64,000 nucleotides of DNA from Marinobacter sp. (GCA_022565395.1 JAIUMV010000018.1:1-64000); one strand, 5' to 3'; shown: positions 33,113 through 42,496, counted from the stretch's first letter. Program-made: numbers and translations. The notes: generated from the letters alone by a model not told the origin.

Positions 33113-34234
33113 ATGGAATTCGAAAAGCTGCTTCGCCTGATGGTGGAGAAGGGTGGCTCTGACCTGTTTATCACTGCAGGTGTTCCGCCCAGTATGAAGG
33201 TCAATGGCAAAGTGCTGCCGGTGACCAAAAATGCCCTCACGCCGGAGCAGACCCGTGAGCTGGTCTACGGTGCCATGAATGACAAGCAGCGGGCTGAGTT
33301 TGACGACTCCCACGAGTGTAATTTTGCCATCAGTGCTCGGGGTATTGGCCGCTTCCGGGTGAGCGCGTTTTTCCAGCGCAACCTCTGTGGCATGGTGTTG
33401 CGCCGTATCGAAGTGAAGATTCCCCAACTGGATGACCTGGCGCTGCCGGAAGTGATCAAGGACCTGGCCATGACCAAGCGGGGTCTGATCATGTTCGTGG
33501 GTGCGACCGGTACCGGTAAATCCACCTCGCTGGCAGCCATGATCGGCCACCGCAACCGCAACAGCCGGGGCCATATCATTTCTATTGAGGACCCCATTGA
33601 GTTTGTCCATCAGCATGCCGGTTGCATCGTCACGCAACGGGAAGTGGGTATTGATACCGACAGCTTCGAGGTGGCCCTGAAGAACACCTTGCGGCAGGCG
33701 CCGGACGTGATTCTGATCGGTGAGGTGCGGACCAAGCACACCATGGAATACTCAGTGCAGTTCGCTGAGACCGGTCACCTGTGTCTTGCCACCCTGCACG
33801 CCAACAACGCTAACCAGGCGCTGGACCGGATTATCCAGTTCTTCCCGCCAGAACAGCACAACCAGATCTGGATGGACCTGTCCCTGAACCTGAAAGCCAT
33901 TGTGGCCCAGCAACTGGTACCGACACCTGATGGCAAAGGGCGCCGTGCGGTTATCGAGGTGCTGATCAACACGCCCTTGGCGGCTGACCTGATTCGTAAG
34001 GGTGAGGTGCACAAGCTCAAGGAGTTGATGGCCAAGTCCAACGAAATCGGTATGCAGACCTTTGATCAGGCCCTTTATCGTCTCTATGCGGAAGGCTCCA
34101 TCACCTATGAAGATGCGCTGGCTCATGCGGATTCTGCCAACGATCTGCGACTGATGATCAAGTTGGGAGCGGACGCTCAGGGTGCTGACAAGCTGTCATC
34201 CAAGCTGGACCGACTGACCATTCAGGACGACTGA
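33113..34234 (+). CDS. pilU: Type IV pilus retraction accessory ATPase PilU
   Basis: The 373-residue PilT paralogue has VGATGTGKSTSLAAMIGHR, SIEDPIEFVHQHAGCIV, VILIGEVRTKHTMEYSVQFA and GHLCLATLHANNANQALDRI. The R-T-K in Walker B and the longer C-terminus separate it from PilT. It is active in retraction only with PilT. A terminator follows the gene. Confidence 0.95.
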   Translation: MEFEKLLRLMVEKGGSDLFITAGVPPSMKVNGKVLPVTKNALTPEQTRELVYGAMNDKQRAEFDDSHECNFAISARGIGRFRVSAFFQRNLCGMVLRRIEVKIPQLDDLALPEVIKDLAMTKRGLIMFVGATGTGKSTSLAAMIGHRNRNSRGHIISIEDPIEFVHQHAGCIVTQREVGIDTDSFEVALKNTLRQAPDVILIGEVRTKHTMEYSVQFAETGHLCLATLHANNANQALDRIIQFFPPEQHNQIWMDLSLNLKAIVAQQLVPTPDGKGRRAVIEVLINTPLAADLIRKGEVHKLKELMAKSNEIGMQTFDQALYRLYAEGSITYEDALAHADSANDLRLMIKLGADAQGADKLSSKLDRLTIQDD

Positions 34235-34260
34235 GCCTAGTGTCTGGCTTCATCCCACGC

Positions 34261-34285
34261 AGCGCCCTTCATTGGGCGCTTTTTT
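34261..34285 (+). terminator. Terminator of pilTU
   Basis: AGCGCCC (34261-34267), loop TTCATT, GGGCGCT (34274-34280), then a T-run to 34285. It lies 27 bases after the pilU stop. Confidence 0.9.
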
Positions 34286-34400
34286 GTGTCAGCATGCAAA
34301 TCAATAGGTTAAGCATTTGAGGCCATTCGGCCTGATTTGCTATGCTCCGCGCCCTTTGACGGCGGTTACCGCCGCTACTGCTCACGAAAGGGTGCTGATC

Positions 34401-35789
34401 ATGAAGCTTTTCCGCCAATTGTCTCAAACCACACGTCATACAACCCTGGCTGTCGCCGTTGGTGTCGCAAGCGGATATGCGCAGGCAAGCGGGTTTGCCC
34501 TCAATGAGCAGGGTGCAAGCAACATGGGGGTTGCCAATGCGGGCGCAGTGGCCAACCCCGAGAATGCCTCCATTGCCTTCTTCAATCCGGCCGGTATGAC
34601 CCGGTTGGAAGGCACGCATGTCTCCGTTGGCGCAGCGGTGCTGAATATCAACACGGATTTCAGTGGCAGTGCCACGGCCGTGGGTGGGGTGCCGGTGGAA
34701 GGCAGTAACGGCGGTGAATTCGTACCCACAGCGGTACTGCCCCATCTGTACATCACCCACCGTCTGCGGGATGAAGTGGCCATCGGTCTGTCCCTGCATG
34801 CGCCCTATGGACTCAAGGCGGATTACGATGATGACTTTGTCGGCCGTTTCTTCGCTGACAAAACCGAACTGGAGGTGATTGCCCTGTCGCCGGCCATTGG
34901 TTTTGACGATGGCAACGGCTTTTCCATGGGGGTCAGTGCCAATTTGCTGTATGCCAAGGGGCGGCTGTCGAAGTTTCAGGACTTTACTGCGTTGGGCGTC
35001 AGTGAGCCGGGCTACTTTGACATTGAGGGTGACGACCTGGCAGTGACCTTTACCTTTGGCCTCATGTACAGCCCGAATGAGCGCTGGGACCTGGGCATGA
35101 CCTACCGTACCGGTACCGAGATCAAGCTGGAAGGGGATGCGGTGATGACCAACGCCCCGCAGTTTAATCTGCAAAACGGCACTGTCAGCGGCACCGCGAC
35201 CCTGACCGAGAAAGGCATGGTGCCGCTGGAGATCCCGGAAAGTCTGTCCTTCGGCGCCCGCTTCCGTCCCACCGGACAGGTTACCCTGCTGGCAGGTGCT
35301 ACCTGGACGCGCTGGAGCCGGTTTGAGGCCCTGGATATCCTCAGTACCCAAAGCAATGCCGGCACGCCGAATGAGACCATCTCCTTCCTGGGTGCCCGTA
35401 GCTTCGGCCAGGACGGCATGATTGGTCACGTTTCGCAGAACTGGAAGAATACCTGGGCAGGTTCTGTGGGCGCTATCTGGCAGGTGACGCCGGCAGCGGC
35501 ACTCAAACTCGGCTACGGTTATCAGCGTTCACCTATCAATCCTGACTTCCGTACCGCACGGATTCCCTCCGACGACCGTCAGTGGCTGGCGCTGGGTGGT
35601 CAGTTCCATGAGCGCCGCAGTGGCTGGACACTAGATGCCGCGGTAGGCTACTTCCTGATGGATAAGGTGGATGTGGCAGAGCAGGAATATGACGTCAACG
35701 ACCAGCCTCTGAACAATGGTGCCAGCCTTAACGGTACCTATGATATTGACGCCTGGACAGCGGCACTGCAGCTCAGCAAGCAGTTCTGA
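34401..35789 (+). CDS. OmpP1/FadL-family outer-membrane transporter
   Basis: ATG 34401 gives 462 residues with a signal peptide cut after YAQA (about residue 29). The mature protein starts with the FadL N-terminal hatch (SGFALNEQGASNMGVANAGA) and FFNPAGMTRLEGTHVSVGAA. The rest alternates as a 14-strand barrel and ends …ALQLSKQF with terminal Phe, as required for barrel assembly. It should carry long-chain fatty acids or other hydrophobic molecules. It is separate from the pilTU unit because of the terminator upstream. Confidence 0.93.
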   Translation: MKLFRQLSQTTRHTTLAVAVGVASGYAQASGFALNEQGASNMGVANAGAVANPENASIAFFNPAGMTRLEGTHVSVGAAVLNINTDFSGSATAVGGVPVEGSNGGEFVPTAVLPHLYITHRLRDEVAIGLSLHAPYGLKADYDDDFVGRFFADKTELEVIALSPAIGFDDGNGFSMGVSANLLYAKGRLSKFQDFTALGVSEPGYFDIEGDDLAVTFTFGLMYSPNERWDLGMTYRTGTEIKLEGDAVMTNAPQFNLQNGTVSGTATLTEKGMVPLEIPESLSFGARFRPTGQVTLLAGATWTRWSRFEALDILSTQSNAGTPNETISFLGARSFGQDGMIGHVSQNWKNTWAGSVGAIWQVTPAAALKLGYGYQRSPINPDFRTARIPSDDRQWLALGGQFHERRSGWTLDAAVGYFLMDKVDVAEQEYDVNDQPLNNGASLNGTYDIDAWTAALQLSKQF

Positions 35790-35823
35790 TTCACGGTAAC
35801 GGCGTCGCGTAAAGCGGCGCCCG

Positions 35824-36180
35824 TCAGTGCTGAGTGACCACCTGGCCCCGGTAGACGATCGTGCGGGGCTTGCGCGGAGCGGCAGGTTCTGCGCCGGTGC
35901 TGTCCTGGAGGAGTACCTGTCCGCGATAGCGGCGCTTTTGTGGCTCTTCGGCTTCAACCTCGTAGCCCTGCGGCAGGCAGGGTTCCAGCCGCTTCCAGAG
36001 GGAGGCAAGCTGTGATGAGCGGGATCGCTGGGCATAGCCAGCCAACTGCTGCTCGAGGTGATCATCTGTGAGATGAAGCTTGACCCCAAACTCGGCCTGA
36101 ATGAGCCGTCTGCACTGGTGAACCAGTTTCAGTAGCTGTGGGTCAAACAACCAGCTGCGCTCTGCGGGACCGGGGACCAT
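35824..36180 (-). CDS. Hypothetical protein with a repeated YRGQV motif
   Basis: The 118-residue protein has a basic helical N-terminal half (LLKLVHQCRRLIQAEFGVKL) and two copies of Y-R-G-Q-V near the C-terminus (RRYRGQVLLQ and IVYRGQVVTQ) separated by about 24 residues. Start ATG 36180 has AGAGGT about ten bases before it; the ATG seven bases upstream is out of frame. The YRG motifs recall DUF4278-type peptides but this is not firm. It stands between fadL (convergent) and polA on the same strand. Confidence 0.65.
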   Translation of the reverse strand: MVPGPAERSWLFDPQLLKLVHQCRRLIQAEFGVKLHLTDDHLEQQLAGYAQRSRSSQLASLWKRLEPCLPQGYEVEAEEPQKRRYRGQVLLQDSTGAEPAAPRKPRTIVYRGQVVTQH

Positions 36181-36334
36181 ACGCCATACCTCTTCGCTGA
36201 CAAAGACCTCGGGAACGGGCGGGCTGCCCGTGCCTGTATCCTGTCTTATGCGAAAATCGCGCCAGTATGTCTGCGCATAATGCCCTCTATTTCATGGGGT
36301 TAGGCGAAATGCTGTGCCCGCAATCGGGGCGTCA

Positions 36335-36350
36335 GGGGCAAAATTGCCCC
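36335..36350. repeat. 16-bp perfect palindrome after polA
   Basis: GGGGCAAAATTGCCCC lies 45 bases after polA's stop on the minus strand, ahead of the YRGQV protein gene. A short T-run is in the centre, not after the stem. It may be a protein site or a weak terminator. The rest of 36181-36394 shows no gene. Confidence 0.5.
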
Positions 36351-36394
36351 ATAATGCTCCGTAACCGGCCCCGGCAGCTTTCGTCAGCGGCGCT

Positions 36395-39115
36395 TTAATG
36401 AGCCTGATCCCAGTTGTCGCCGACTCCCGCCTCCACCAGCAGTTCCACATCCAGTTTTGCAGCGGCGGACATGCGTGCAACCAGGCCGCGGCTGACCTCG
36501 TCCACCAGCCCCGTTCTGACTTCCAGAATCAGTTCGTCGTGCACCTGCATGATCATACGGGCATCGTCACCGTAGTCCTGCTCTAGCCAGCGGTCCACCT
36601 CCAGCATGGCCCGCTTGATAATGTCTGCGGCGGTGCCCTGCATGGGGGCGTTAATGGCAGTCCGTTCGGCGGCCTGCTGCAGCTGTTTGTTGCGGGCATT
36701 AATGTCGGGCAGGTAGAGCCGGCGGCCGAACAGGGTCTCCACATAACCTTCACGATGAGCCTGGGCGCGGATATCGTCCATGTACTTCAGTACGCCGGGG
36801 TAGCGTTCGAAGTAGCGGTCGATATAGGCCTGCGCCTCTTTGCGCTCAACGCCAAGCTGGCGGGCCAGGCCAAAGGCGGACATGCCGTAGATCAGGCCAA
36901 AGTTGATGGCCTTGGCATTGCGGCGTTGATCCGCGCTGACATCACTGAGGGCAACACCAAACACCTCGGCAGCGGTAGCCTTGTGAATATCCTCGCCGTG
37001 GGCAAACGCATCCAGCAGGCCACGGTCGCCGGACAGGTGCGCCATGATGCGCAGCTCAATCTGGGAGTAATCCGCCGCCAGCAGCTTGTAGCCTTCCGGC
37101 GCGACAAAGGCTTGCCGGACCCGGCGTCCCTGAGGCGTGCGGATGGGGATGTTCTGCAGGTTGGGGTCAGAGGACGACAAGCGACCCGTGGCAGTGACCG
37201 CTTGATGATAAGAGGTATGCACCCGCCCCGTGCGATGGTTGATCATCTCGGGCAGGCGGTCGGTGTAGGTGGATTTCAGCTTGCTCAGCCCCCGGTGCTC
37301 CAGGATCAGCTTTGGCAGCGGGTAGTCGTGGGCCAGCTCCTGAAGTACAGGCTCAGCTGTGGATGGTGCGCCCTTAGGTGTCTTCTTGATAACGGGCAGC
37401 CCCAGCTTGTCATAGAAAATCACTTGCAGCTGTTTGGTAGAGCCCAGGTTGAATGGCTCACCGGCCAGGGCGTGGGCTTCCTGTTCCAGTTCTGCCATTC
37501 GCTCTGCCAGCTCCTGGCTCTGGCGCTTCAGGGTGCTGGCATTGATCAGTGCGCCCCGTTGCTCTATGCGCGCCAGCACGGGCACCAGGGGCAAATCGAT
37601 ATCGCTGTAAACGCTGGCAAGGCGTCCGGCACTTTCCAGTTGTGGCCGCAGTTTGTGGTGCAGCTGCAAAGTGATGTCGGCGTCCTCAGCGGCGTAGGGC
37701 GCAGCCTTCTCAAGCTCGATCTGGTTGAAGGTCAGTTGTTTGGCACCCTTGCCTGCGATCTCTTCGAAGGTGATGGTGTCCACCCCCAGGTGCTCCCGCG
37801 CCAGGGTATCCATGTCATGGCGGGACGATACCGAGTTCAGCACGTAGGACTCCAGCATGGTGTCCTCCGCGATGCCCCTCAGGGTGATGCCTTCGTTGGC
37901 CAGCACATTGATATCGTATTTCAGGTTCTGGCCGATCTTGTGTTTGGCAGGGTCTTCCAGCAAGGGCTTGAGCCGGGCCAGTGTCTCGGCCTTGTCCAGT
38001 TGCTCAGGTGCTCCCATATAGTCGTGAATCAGGGGCAGGTAGGCCGCCTCCCCAGGCGCAGTGGCGAAGGATACGCCGACCACCTCGGCTTCCATATAGT
38101 TGAGGCTGGTGGTTTCGGTGTCGAAAGCGAACGCCTCTGCCTCCGCCAGTTTGGTAAGCCAGCGCTCCAGGTCATCCTGTGTGAGCAGGGTTTCGTAGTG
38201 TCGGGCGGGTGCGGGTGTCGCCTCGCTGGTGGCGGGGGCTGAGGAGGCTTGTTGCTGGTCAAGCAACTCGTTGATCCAGCCGCGGAATTCATAGTCCTGA
38301 AACAGTGTCAGCAGCTGCTGTTGATCGGGCGCCCGGGGCGTCAGCTCGGTAATGCCGAACTCCAGATCAACATCCGTCTTGATGGTGGCCAGCTCCCGGC
38401 TCAGGGGCAGGTGGGCCAGAGCATCACGCAGGTACTCACCGATCTTACCCTTGATGTCATTTGCTTGGGCCATCAGGGTTTCCAGGTCACCGTAGGTGCT
38501 CAGCCATTTCACCGCAGTTTTGGGGCCGCACTTGTTGACGCCGGGGATGTTGTCCACCGTGTCCCCTACCAGCGCCAGATAATCCACGATCTGCTCCGGT
38601 GCGATACCGAATTTCTCGATCACGCCTTCCCGGTTCATGTGGGTTTCAGTCATGGTGTTGATGAGGGTGACATGGTCACTCACCAACTGGGCCATGTCCT
38701 TGTCACCGGTCGAGATCACCACGTCCACACCCTTGGCGGTTGCTTCGTGGGCGAGGGTGCCGATCACATCATCCGCCTCCACGTCCGGCACAATCAGCAG
38801 CGGCAGCCCCATGGCCTCAATGATCTGGTGGATGGGAGCTATCTGGCTGGCCAATTCCTCCGGCATGGGAGGGCGGTTGGCTTTGTACTCGGTGTACAGG
38901 TCGTGGCGGAAGGTTTTTCCCTTGGCATCGAACACCACCACAATGCGGGATTCCGGAAAGTCCAGTTGCAGGCGCCGCAACATGCTGATGACGCCCTTGA
39001 TGGCCCCGGTGGGCTGACCTTTGCTGTTGGTGAGCGGGGGCAGGGCGTGGAAAGCGCGAAACAGATAGGAAGACCCGTCCACGAGAACGACAGGAGGTGT
39101 TGCTTGCTGGCTCAT
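36395..39115 (-). CDS. polA: DNA polymerase I
   Basis: The 906-residue protein is full length with all three parts: 5'-3' exonuclease (LVDGSSYLFRAFHALP, LALVGDTVDNIPGVNKCGPK), a 3'-5' exonuclease with its DxE at FDTETTSLNY near 330 and DAEDADITL, and the A-family polymerase with AADYSQIELRIMAHLSGDR and IMQVHDELILEV. It fills gaps in repair and removes Okazaki primers. It is divergent from the DUF2782 gene, an arrangement shared with Pseudomonas. Confidence 0.98.
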   Translation of the reverse strand: MSQQATPPVVLVDGSSYLFRAFHALPPLTNSKGQPTGAIKGVISMLRRLQLDFPESRIVVVFDAKGKTFRHDLYTEYKANRPPMPEELASQIAPIHQIIEAMGLPLLIVPDVEADDVIGTLAHEATAKGVDVVISTGDKDMAQLVSDHVTLINTMTETHMNREGVIEKFGIAPEQIVDYLALVGDTVDNIPGVNKCGPKTAVKWLSTYGDLETLMAQANDIKGKIGEYLRDALAHLPLSRELATIKTDVDLEFGITELTPRAPDQQQLLTLFQDYEFRGWINELLDQQQASSAPATSEATPAPARHYETLLTQDDLERWLTKLAEAEAFAFDTETTSLNYMEAEVVGVSFATAPGEAAYLPLIHDYMGAPEQLDKAETLARLKPLLEDPAKHKIGQNLKYDINVLANEGITLRGIAEDTMLESYVLNSVSSRHDMDTLAREHLGVDTITFEEIAGKGAKQLTFNQIELEKAAPYAAEDADITLQLHHKLRPQLESAGRLASVYSDIDLPLVPVLARIEQRGALINASTLKRQSQELAERMAELEQEAHALAGEPFNLGSTKQLQVIFYDKLGLPVIKKTPKGAPSTAEPVLQELAHDYPLPKLILEHRGLSKLKSTYTDRLPEMINHRTGRVHTSYHQAVTATGRLSSSDPNLQNIPIRTPQGRRVRQAFVAPEGYKLLAADYSQIELRIMAHLSGDRGLLDAFAHGEDIHKATAAEVFGVALSDVSADQRRNAKAINFGLIYGMSAFGLARQLGVERKEAQAYIDRYFERYPGVLKYMDDIRAQAHREGYVETLFGRRLYLPDINARNKQLQQAAERTAINAPMQGTAADIIKRAMLEVDRWLEQDYGDDARMIMQVHDELILEVRTGLVDEVSRGLVARMSAAAKLDVELLVEAGVGDNWDQAH

Positions 39116-39278
39116 ATCAAAAGGAGTCCGGTTTCAGGTTGTGAATAGGCTGTGCCGGTGTAAGCTATGCAAAGGACTTCCGGGCGGGTCAGTCTGCTTT
39201 TTTGACCCGGGCCTGTAATTTTTACTGGCGCAGTTATGAAGGTCGTGGTGCGCCGCTTTTGCTGAGGACAAGGTTACC

Positions 39279-39605
39279 ATGAAATCGTTGATGACAACGC
39301 CCGTGTCGCTGATGTTACTGCTGGGGCTGTCGGCTCCTGTCGTTGCACTGGACGATGAAGTGCCCATGCAGCCGCCGGTGCGGGCTTCGGAGTATCGCCC
39401 GCTGGCGGATGAGCCGCAGATTGTGATCCGTGCGGGCGAGGATGCCACCTATTATGAATACCGGGTGGGCGGTCAGATCACCGAAATCAAGGTAGTGCCG
39501 AGCCGGGGGCCTGCCTACTATCTGGTGCCCGCTGATGGCGGTGGCTGGGTGCGGCATGATGAGCCGCGCATGGTGGTACCGAGCTGGGTACTTTTTCGCT
39601 GGTAG
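39279..39605 (+). CDS. DUF2782 periplasmic protein
   Basis: The 108-residue protein has a signal peptide (MKSLMTTPVSLMLLLGLSAP, cleaved near VVA-L at about 23) and a beta-rich domain EPQIVIRAGEDATYYEYRVG and EIKVVPSRGPAYYLVPADGG with a final WVLFRW. This is the DUF2782 pattern. It sits beside polA, divergent, as in Pseudomonas. Function unknown. Confidence 0.85.
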   Translation: MKSLMTTPVSLMLLLGLSAPVVALDDEVPMQPPVRASEYRPLADEPQIVIRAGEDATYYEYRVGGQITEIKVVPSRGPAYYLVPADGGGWVRHDEPRMVVPSWVLFRW

Positions 39606-39652
39606 GCTATCCGGGACTTAATCAGAGGCTCCCTAGTATGAACATTCTAAAT

Positions 39653-39718
39653 TTTCACCGTACTCTGGTGGCTGCAGTCAGTAATGGGGGTGAGTTTCCC
39701 CCGCAAAACACGGTGAAA
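39653..39718 (+). promoter_or_regulatory. Structured leader of the phasin-like gene
   Basis: TTTCACCGT (39653-39661) can pair with ACGGTGAAA (39710-39718). Inside is a second hairpin, GGGGG (39686-39690) with CCCCC (39698-39702). The fold ends just before the AGGAGAG ribosome site (39723-39729), leaving it open. It may be a 5' untranslated fold or operator pair. The promoter was not found with certainty. Confidence 0.4.
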
Positions 39719-39734
39719 TGACAGGAGAGTTGCT

Positions 39735-40121
39735 ATGGGTAAGCTGAAGAGCTATCAGGAACAGATTCAGGAAATCGTAGTAAAAGGCATCAATGCGGCT
39801 GAAGAGCAGCAGCAGAAGCTGGTTTCCAAGCCTTTTGAATACGCCGAGAAGCTGGAAGCTGACGTGCGTGAGTACAGCGTCAAGGCCCTGCGTGAGCGTT
39901 ACAATGAGTACAGTGTTAGCCTGTTCGAGCAGCTGCGCAGCCTGAACGAGCGCGTCAACAACTTTGCTGCTGACCTGGTTGCCAAGCTGGAAAAGGAAGC
40001 CGCTGAAGTTGCCGAAGGCGTTGAAGACGCTGCAAAGAAAGTTGAAGCAGCAGCCAAGCCTGCGGCGAAAAAGCCAGCAGCGAAAAAGCCGGCTGCCAAG
40101 AAGCCTGCTGCCACTGCCTAA
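39735..40121 (+). CDS. Phasin-like protein with PhaF/H1-like Ala-Lys-Pro tail
   Basis: The 128-residue protein has a helical body (YQEQIQEIVVKGINAAEEQQ, VSKPFEYAEKLEADVREYSV) like small phasins that coat polyester or lipid granules, then a coiled region and a basic tail of three AAKKP units (about 108-128). The tail resembles the histone-H1-like end of PhaF, which binds DNA and helps segregate granules. No PHA synthase is in the window. The gene is monocistronic between a structured leader and a strong terminator. Confidence 0.7.
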   Translation: MGKLKSYQEQIQEIVVKGINAAEEQQQKLVSKPFEYAEKLEADVREYSVKALRERYNEYSVSLFEQLRSLNERVNNFAADLVAKLEKEAAEVAEGVEDAAKKVEAAAKPAAKKPAAKKPAAKKPAATA

Positions 40122-40157
40122 GGGTTGGTGAACGCAAGCGGCCCTCGTAAGGGCAAG

Positions 40158-40186
40158 AAAAAACGCACCCATGGGTGCGTTTTTTT
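40158..40186. terminator. Bidirectional terminator, phasin-like and DUF4124 genes
   Basis: Six As, ACGCACCC/GGGTGCGT stem with a two-base AT loop, and seven Ts. It lies 36 bases after the phasin-like stop and 15 bases beyond the convergent DUF4124 gene. Confidence 0.92.
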
Positions 40187-40201
40187 ATGTGCTGGCGCCG
40201 C

Positions 40202-40840
40202 TCAGATCTGCTCAGGCAGTGGCAGGCTGCGTTGCCGGTCGGTAATGGCTTCCAGCCGCTCAATATCCTGGATAAATTCCTGCCGGGCGTTGGCCGCTTC
40301 CAGGTGATGCTGCTCAATTTCCTGCTCAATGTCGCGGATCTGCGCCTGCAGGCGCTCGATACGCAGTAGCAGGGCGTCTGGCACTGTCTGGCCGGCGCGT
40401 TCCAGATTGGCCGCGCGCTCCTGCTCGCTGTCCAGTTGTCCGGACAGGGAAGAGACATTACCGCGTTTAAGCTGGATCATGCTTTGCATTTCCTGCATTC
40501 TGCGGCCCATCGCTTGTACGGCGTCATCCGGATTGCTGTAGCGCCTTAGCAGCTGGGCATCGGCCTGGCGCTGCCGCTCGGCCTGCTCCTGGCGCTGCCG
40601 TTCCGCCTCCCGCGCTGCCACCTCCTCTGCGGTGGGCGCCGGAGCTATGCGCTCGACGACGCGGCCGCTGCTGTTGAGGATTTCATAGCCACGTACTGCT
40701 GCTTCCTGAGGTACCGTGTTGCTGATAACGACCTGGCCACTTTCGTCGGTGTAGCGGTACATGCGCGCAAGTGCGCTGGTGCTTACCATCATTCCCAGCG
40801 TGAGGACGACGAGGGCGGTCATCAGGGGGCGTTTCTTCAT
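40202..40840 (-). CDS. DUF4124 periplasmic protein with long coiled coil
   Basis: The 212-residue protein has a signal peptide (LMTALVVLTLGMMVSTSALA, cleaved after about residue 25). The DUF4124 part is MYRYTDESGQVVISNTVPQE. It is followed by a long Arg/Gln/Glu coiled coil (AAREAERQRQEQAERQRQAD, LQAQIRDIEQEIEQHHLEAA). DUF4124 proteins are envelope proteins of unsettled role. Convergent with the phasin gene, 116 bases downstream of pyrE on the same strand. Confidence 0.85.
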   Translation of the reverse strand: MKKRPLMTALVVLTLGMMVSTSALARMYRYTDESGQVVISNTVPQEAAVRGYEILNSSGRVVERIAPAPTAEEVAAREAERQRQEQAERQRQADAQLLRRYSNPDDAVQAMGRRMQEMQSMIQLKRGNVSSLSGQLDSEQERAANLERAGQTVPDALLLRIERLQAQIRDIEQEIEQHHLEAANARQEFIQDIERLEAITDRQRSLPLPEQI

Positions 40841-40956
40841 GCGAATACCAGAGTTAAGTCAAAAACCGACCAGCGTTGCTGGCATGGTGATCAAGCTCAA
40901 GCATAACAGAGCCTGCTGACCTTGCCAGCGAACTGCTCAACTGAGTCCGTTCTTTC

Positions 40957-41610
40957 CTACTGCGCCGGGCTCTCTATGCCATAGGCGCTGCGGTAGGCAG
41001 CTACTGCCAGGGCGTGAGCCTTGTCGCCAGGCTGCTTGTCAAGCCAGGCCAGAATCTGCTCCAGCTTGATGATGCTGACTACCGGTATGTTGTATTCCTG
41101 TTCGACTTCCTGAATGGCGGAGAGTTCACCCTGGCCACGTTCCTGGCGATCCAGGGCAATCAGTACCCCGGCAGGCTCTGCGCCTTGCGCCCGGATCAGC
41201 GCAATGGATTCGCGAATGGCGGTGCCAGCGGTGATGACATCGTCAACAATCAGTACCTTGCCCTGTAACGGCGCGCCCACCAGATTGCCCCCTTCTCCGT
41301 GTTCTTTTTTCTCTTTGCGGTTAAAGGCATAGGGGCGGCTGTCCCCTTCTGTAGCAAGGGCTACAGCGGTGGTGGTTGCCAAGGGTATCCCCTTATAGGC
41401 AGGGCCGAAAATGATGTCATACTCCAGCCCGCTACGGCGAAGTGCCGCTGCATAGGCGCGGCCGAGCTGAAGTAGGTCTTCGCCGGTATTGAACAACCCG
41501 GCGTTGAAAAAGTACGGGCTGGTACGGCCTGACTTAAGGGTAAACTGACCGAAACGCAGTACGTCGCGGCGGATGGCAAACTCAATAAATTCTTGCTGAT
41601 AATCGTGCAT
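40957..41610 (-). CDS. pyrE: Orotate phosphoribosyltransferase
   Basis: The 217-residue enzyme makes OMP from orotate and PRPP in pyrimidine synthesis. Seen: [40 protein letters not shown], the flexible [13 protein letters not shown] loop, and the PRPP motif [14 protein letters not shown]. It is divergent from crc with an 82-base gap, as in Pseudomonas. Confidence 0.97.
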   Translation of the reverse strand: MHDYQQEFIEFAIRRDVLRFGQFTLKSGRTSPYFFNAGLFNTGEDLLQLGRAYAAALRRSGLEYDIIFGPAYKGIPLATTTAVALATEGDSRPYAFNRKEKKEHGEGGNLVGAPLQGKVLIVDDVITAGTAIRESIALIRAQGAEPAGVLIALDRQERGQGELSAIQEVEQEYNIPVVSIIKLEQILAWLDKQPGDKAHALAVAAYRSAYGIESPAQ

Positions 41611-41692
41611 GACCGGGGTTCTGGCGGGGATGGATTCTTTTAAAAATGCGTAAAACCGGTATCATACACACAAAGCGAATCAGGGAACATCT

Positions 41693-42496
41693 ATGCGGGT
41701 AGTATCGATCAGCGTCAACGGTCTGGCTCAGGCAATCGAGAGCGGCTTTTTTGACTGGTTGCATAAGCAGGATGCCGACGTGGTGTGTGTGCAGGATCAC
41801 CGTATCCGCATGGCCGACCTCGATGATCCAGCCTTTACGCCAGAAGGTTACGAGGCCTATTTCATTGATGCGGAAAACACCGAGGATGGCGGTGTGGGTA
41901 TCTATACCCGGCATTTCCCGAAAGCGATCATCTATGGCTTCTCCAATGAGCAGGCTGACCGGGAAGGGCGCTTCATTCAGGCTGACTTTGACCGTGTCAG
42001 TGTCGCCAGTGTCATGGCTCCCCGTGCCCTGGGTAGGGAAGAAGAGCTGGTTGGCGACTCGGACGAGACCCACCTGGATCGCAAAGATGCCTTTATGGAC
42101 GCCTTCGGTGTGCATCTGCAGAAAACCCTGCGTAAAAGGCGTCAGTTTATTTTCTGCGCCAATCTGCAGACCGCCCATCATGTGACGGATGCCAGTCCCC
42201 TCTATCACAAGGTGGAAGTTTCAGGCTTTCTGCCCCATGAGCGGGCCTGGATGGATCGCATGATTGATGAGGTCGGCTGTGTCGATGCCTTCCGGGAGAT
42301 TAATCGCCAGAGCAACCAGTTCACCTGGTGGCCGGAAGGTGCTGAAGGGCGTCGTCGCCTGGCGGGTATCCGCACGGATTACCAGCTGCTGACCCCGGGT
42401 ATCCGCCGCAAAGTCACCGATGGTTGGATTGATGACAGCACGCGCTTCTCCGATCACGCGCCGCTGGTGATGGATTACGACATCGAGATGATGTAA
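41693..42496 (+). CDS. crc: Crc-like catabolite repression protein (inactive ExoIII fold)
   Basis: The 267-residue protein aligns along its length with Pseudomonas Crc (VVSISVNGLAQAIESGFFDW, LQKTLRKRRQFIFCANLQTA, GFLPHERAWMDRM, QFTWWPEGA, DYQLLTPGIRR). The ExoIII catalytic GDxN is changed to CANL and the metal Glu to Asp (VQDHR), while SDHAPL is kept at the end. That loss fits Crc, which helps Hfq repress translation and has no nuclease activity. The position between pyrE and rph agrees with Pseudomonas. Residual nuclease function cannot be ruled out. Confidence 0.88.
   Translation: MRVVSISVNGLAQAIESGFFDWLHKQDADVVCVQDHRIRMADLDDPAFTPEGYEAYFIDAENTEDGGVGIYTRHFPKAIIYGFSNEQADREGRFIQADFDRVSVASVMAPRALGREEELVGDSDETHLDRKDAFMDAFGVHLQKTLRKRRQFIFCANLQTAHHVTDASPLYHKVEVSGFLPHERAWMDRMIDEVGCVDAFREINRQSNQFTWWPEGAEGRRRLAGIRTDYQLLTPGIRRKVTDGWIDDSTRFSDHAPLVMDYDIEMM

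Noticed and set aside
36755..38242. 495-residue plus-strand frame within polA
   Set aside because: Antisense to a full-length DNA polymerase I; composition reflects polA codons read backwards.
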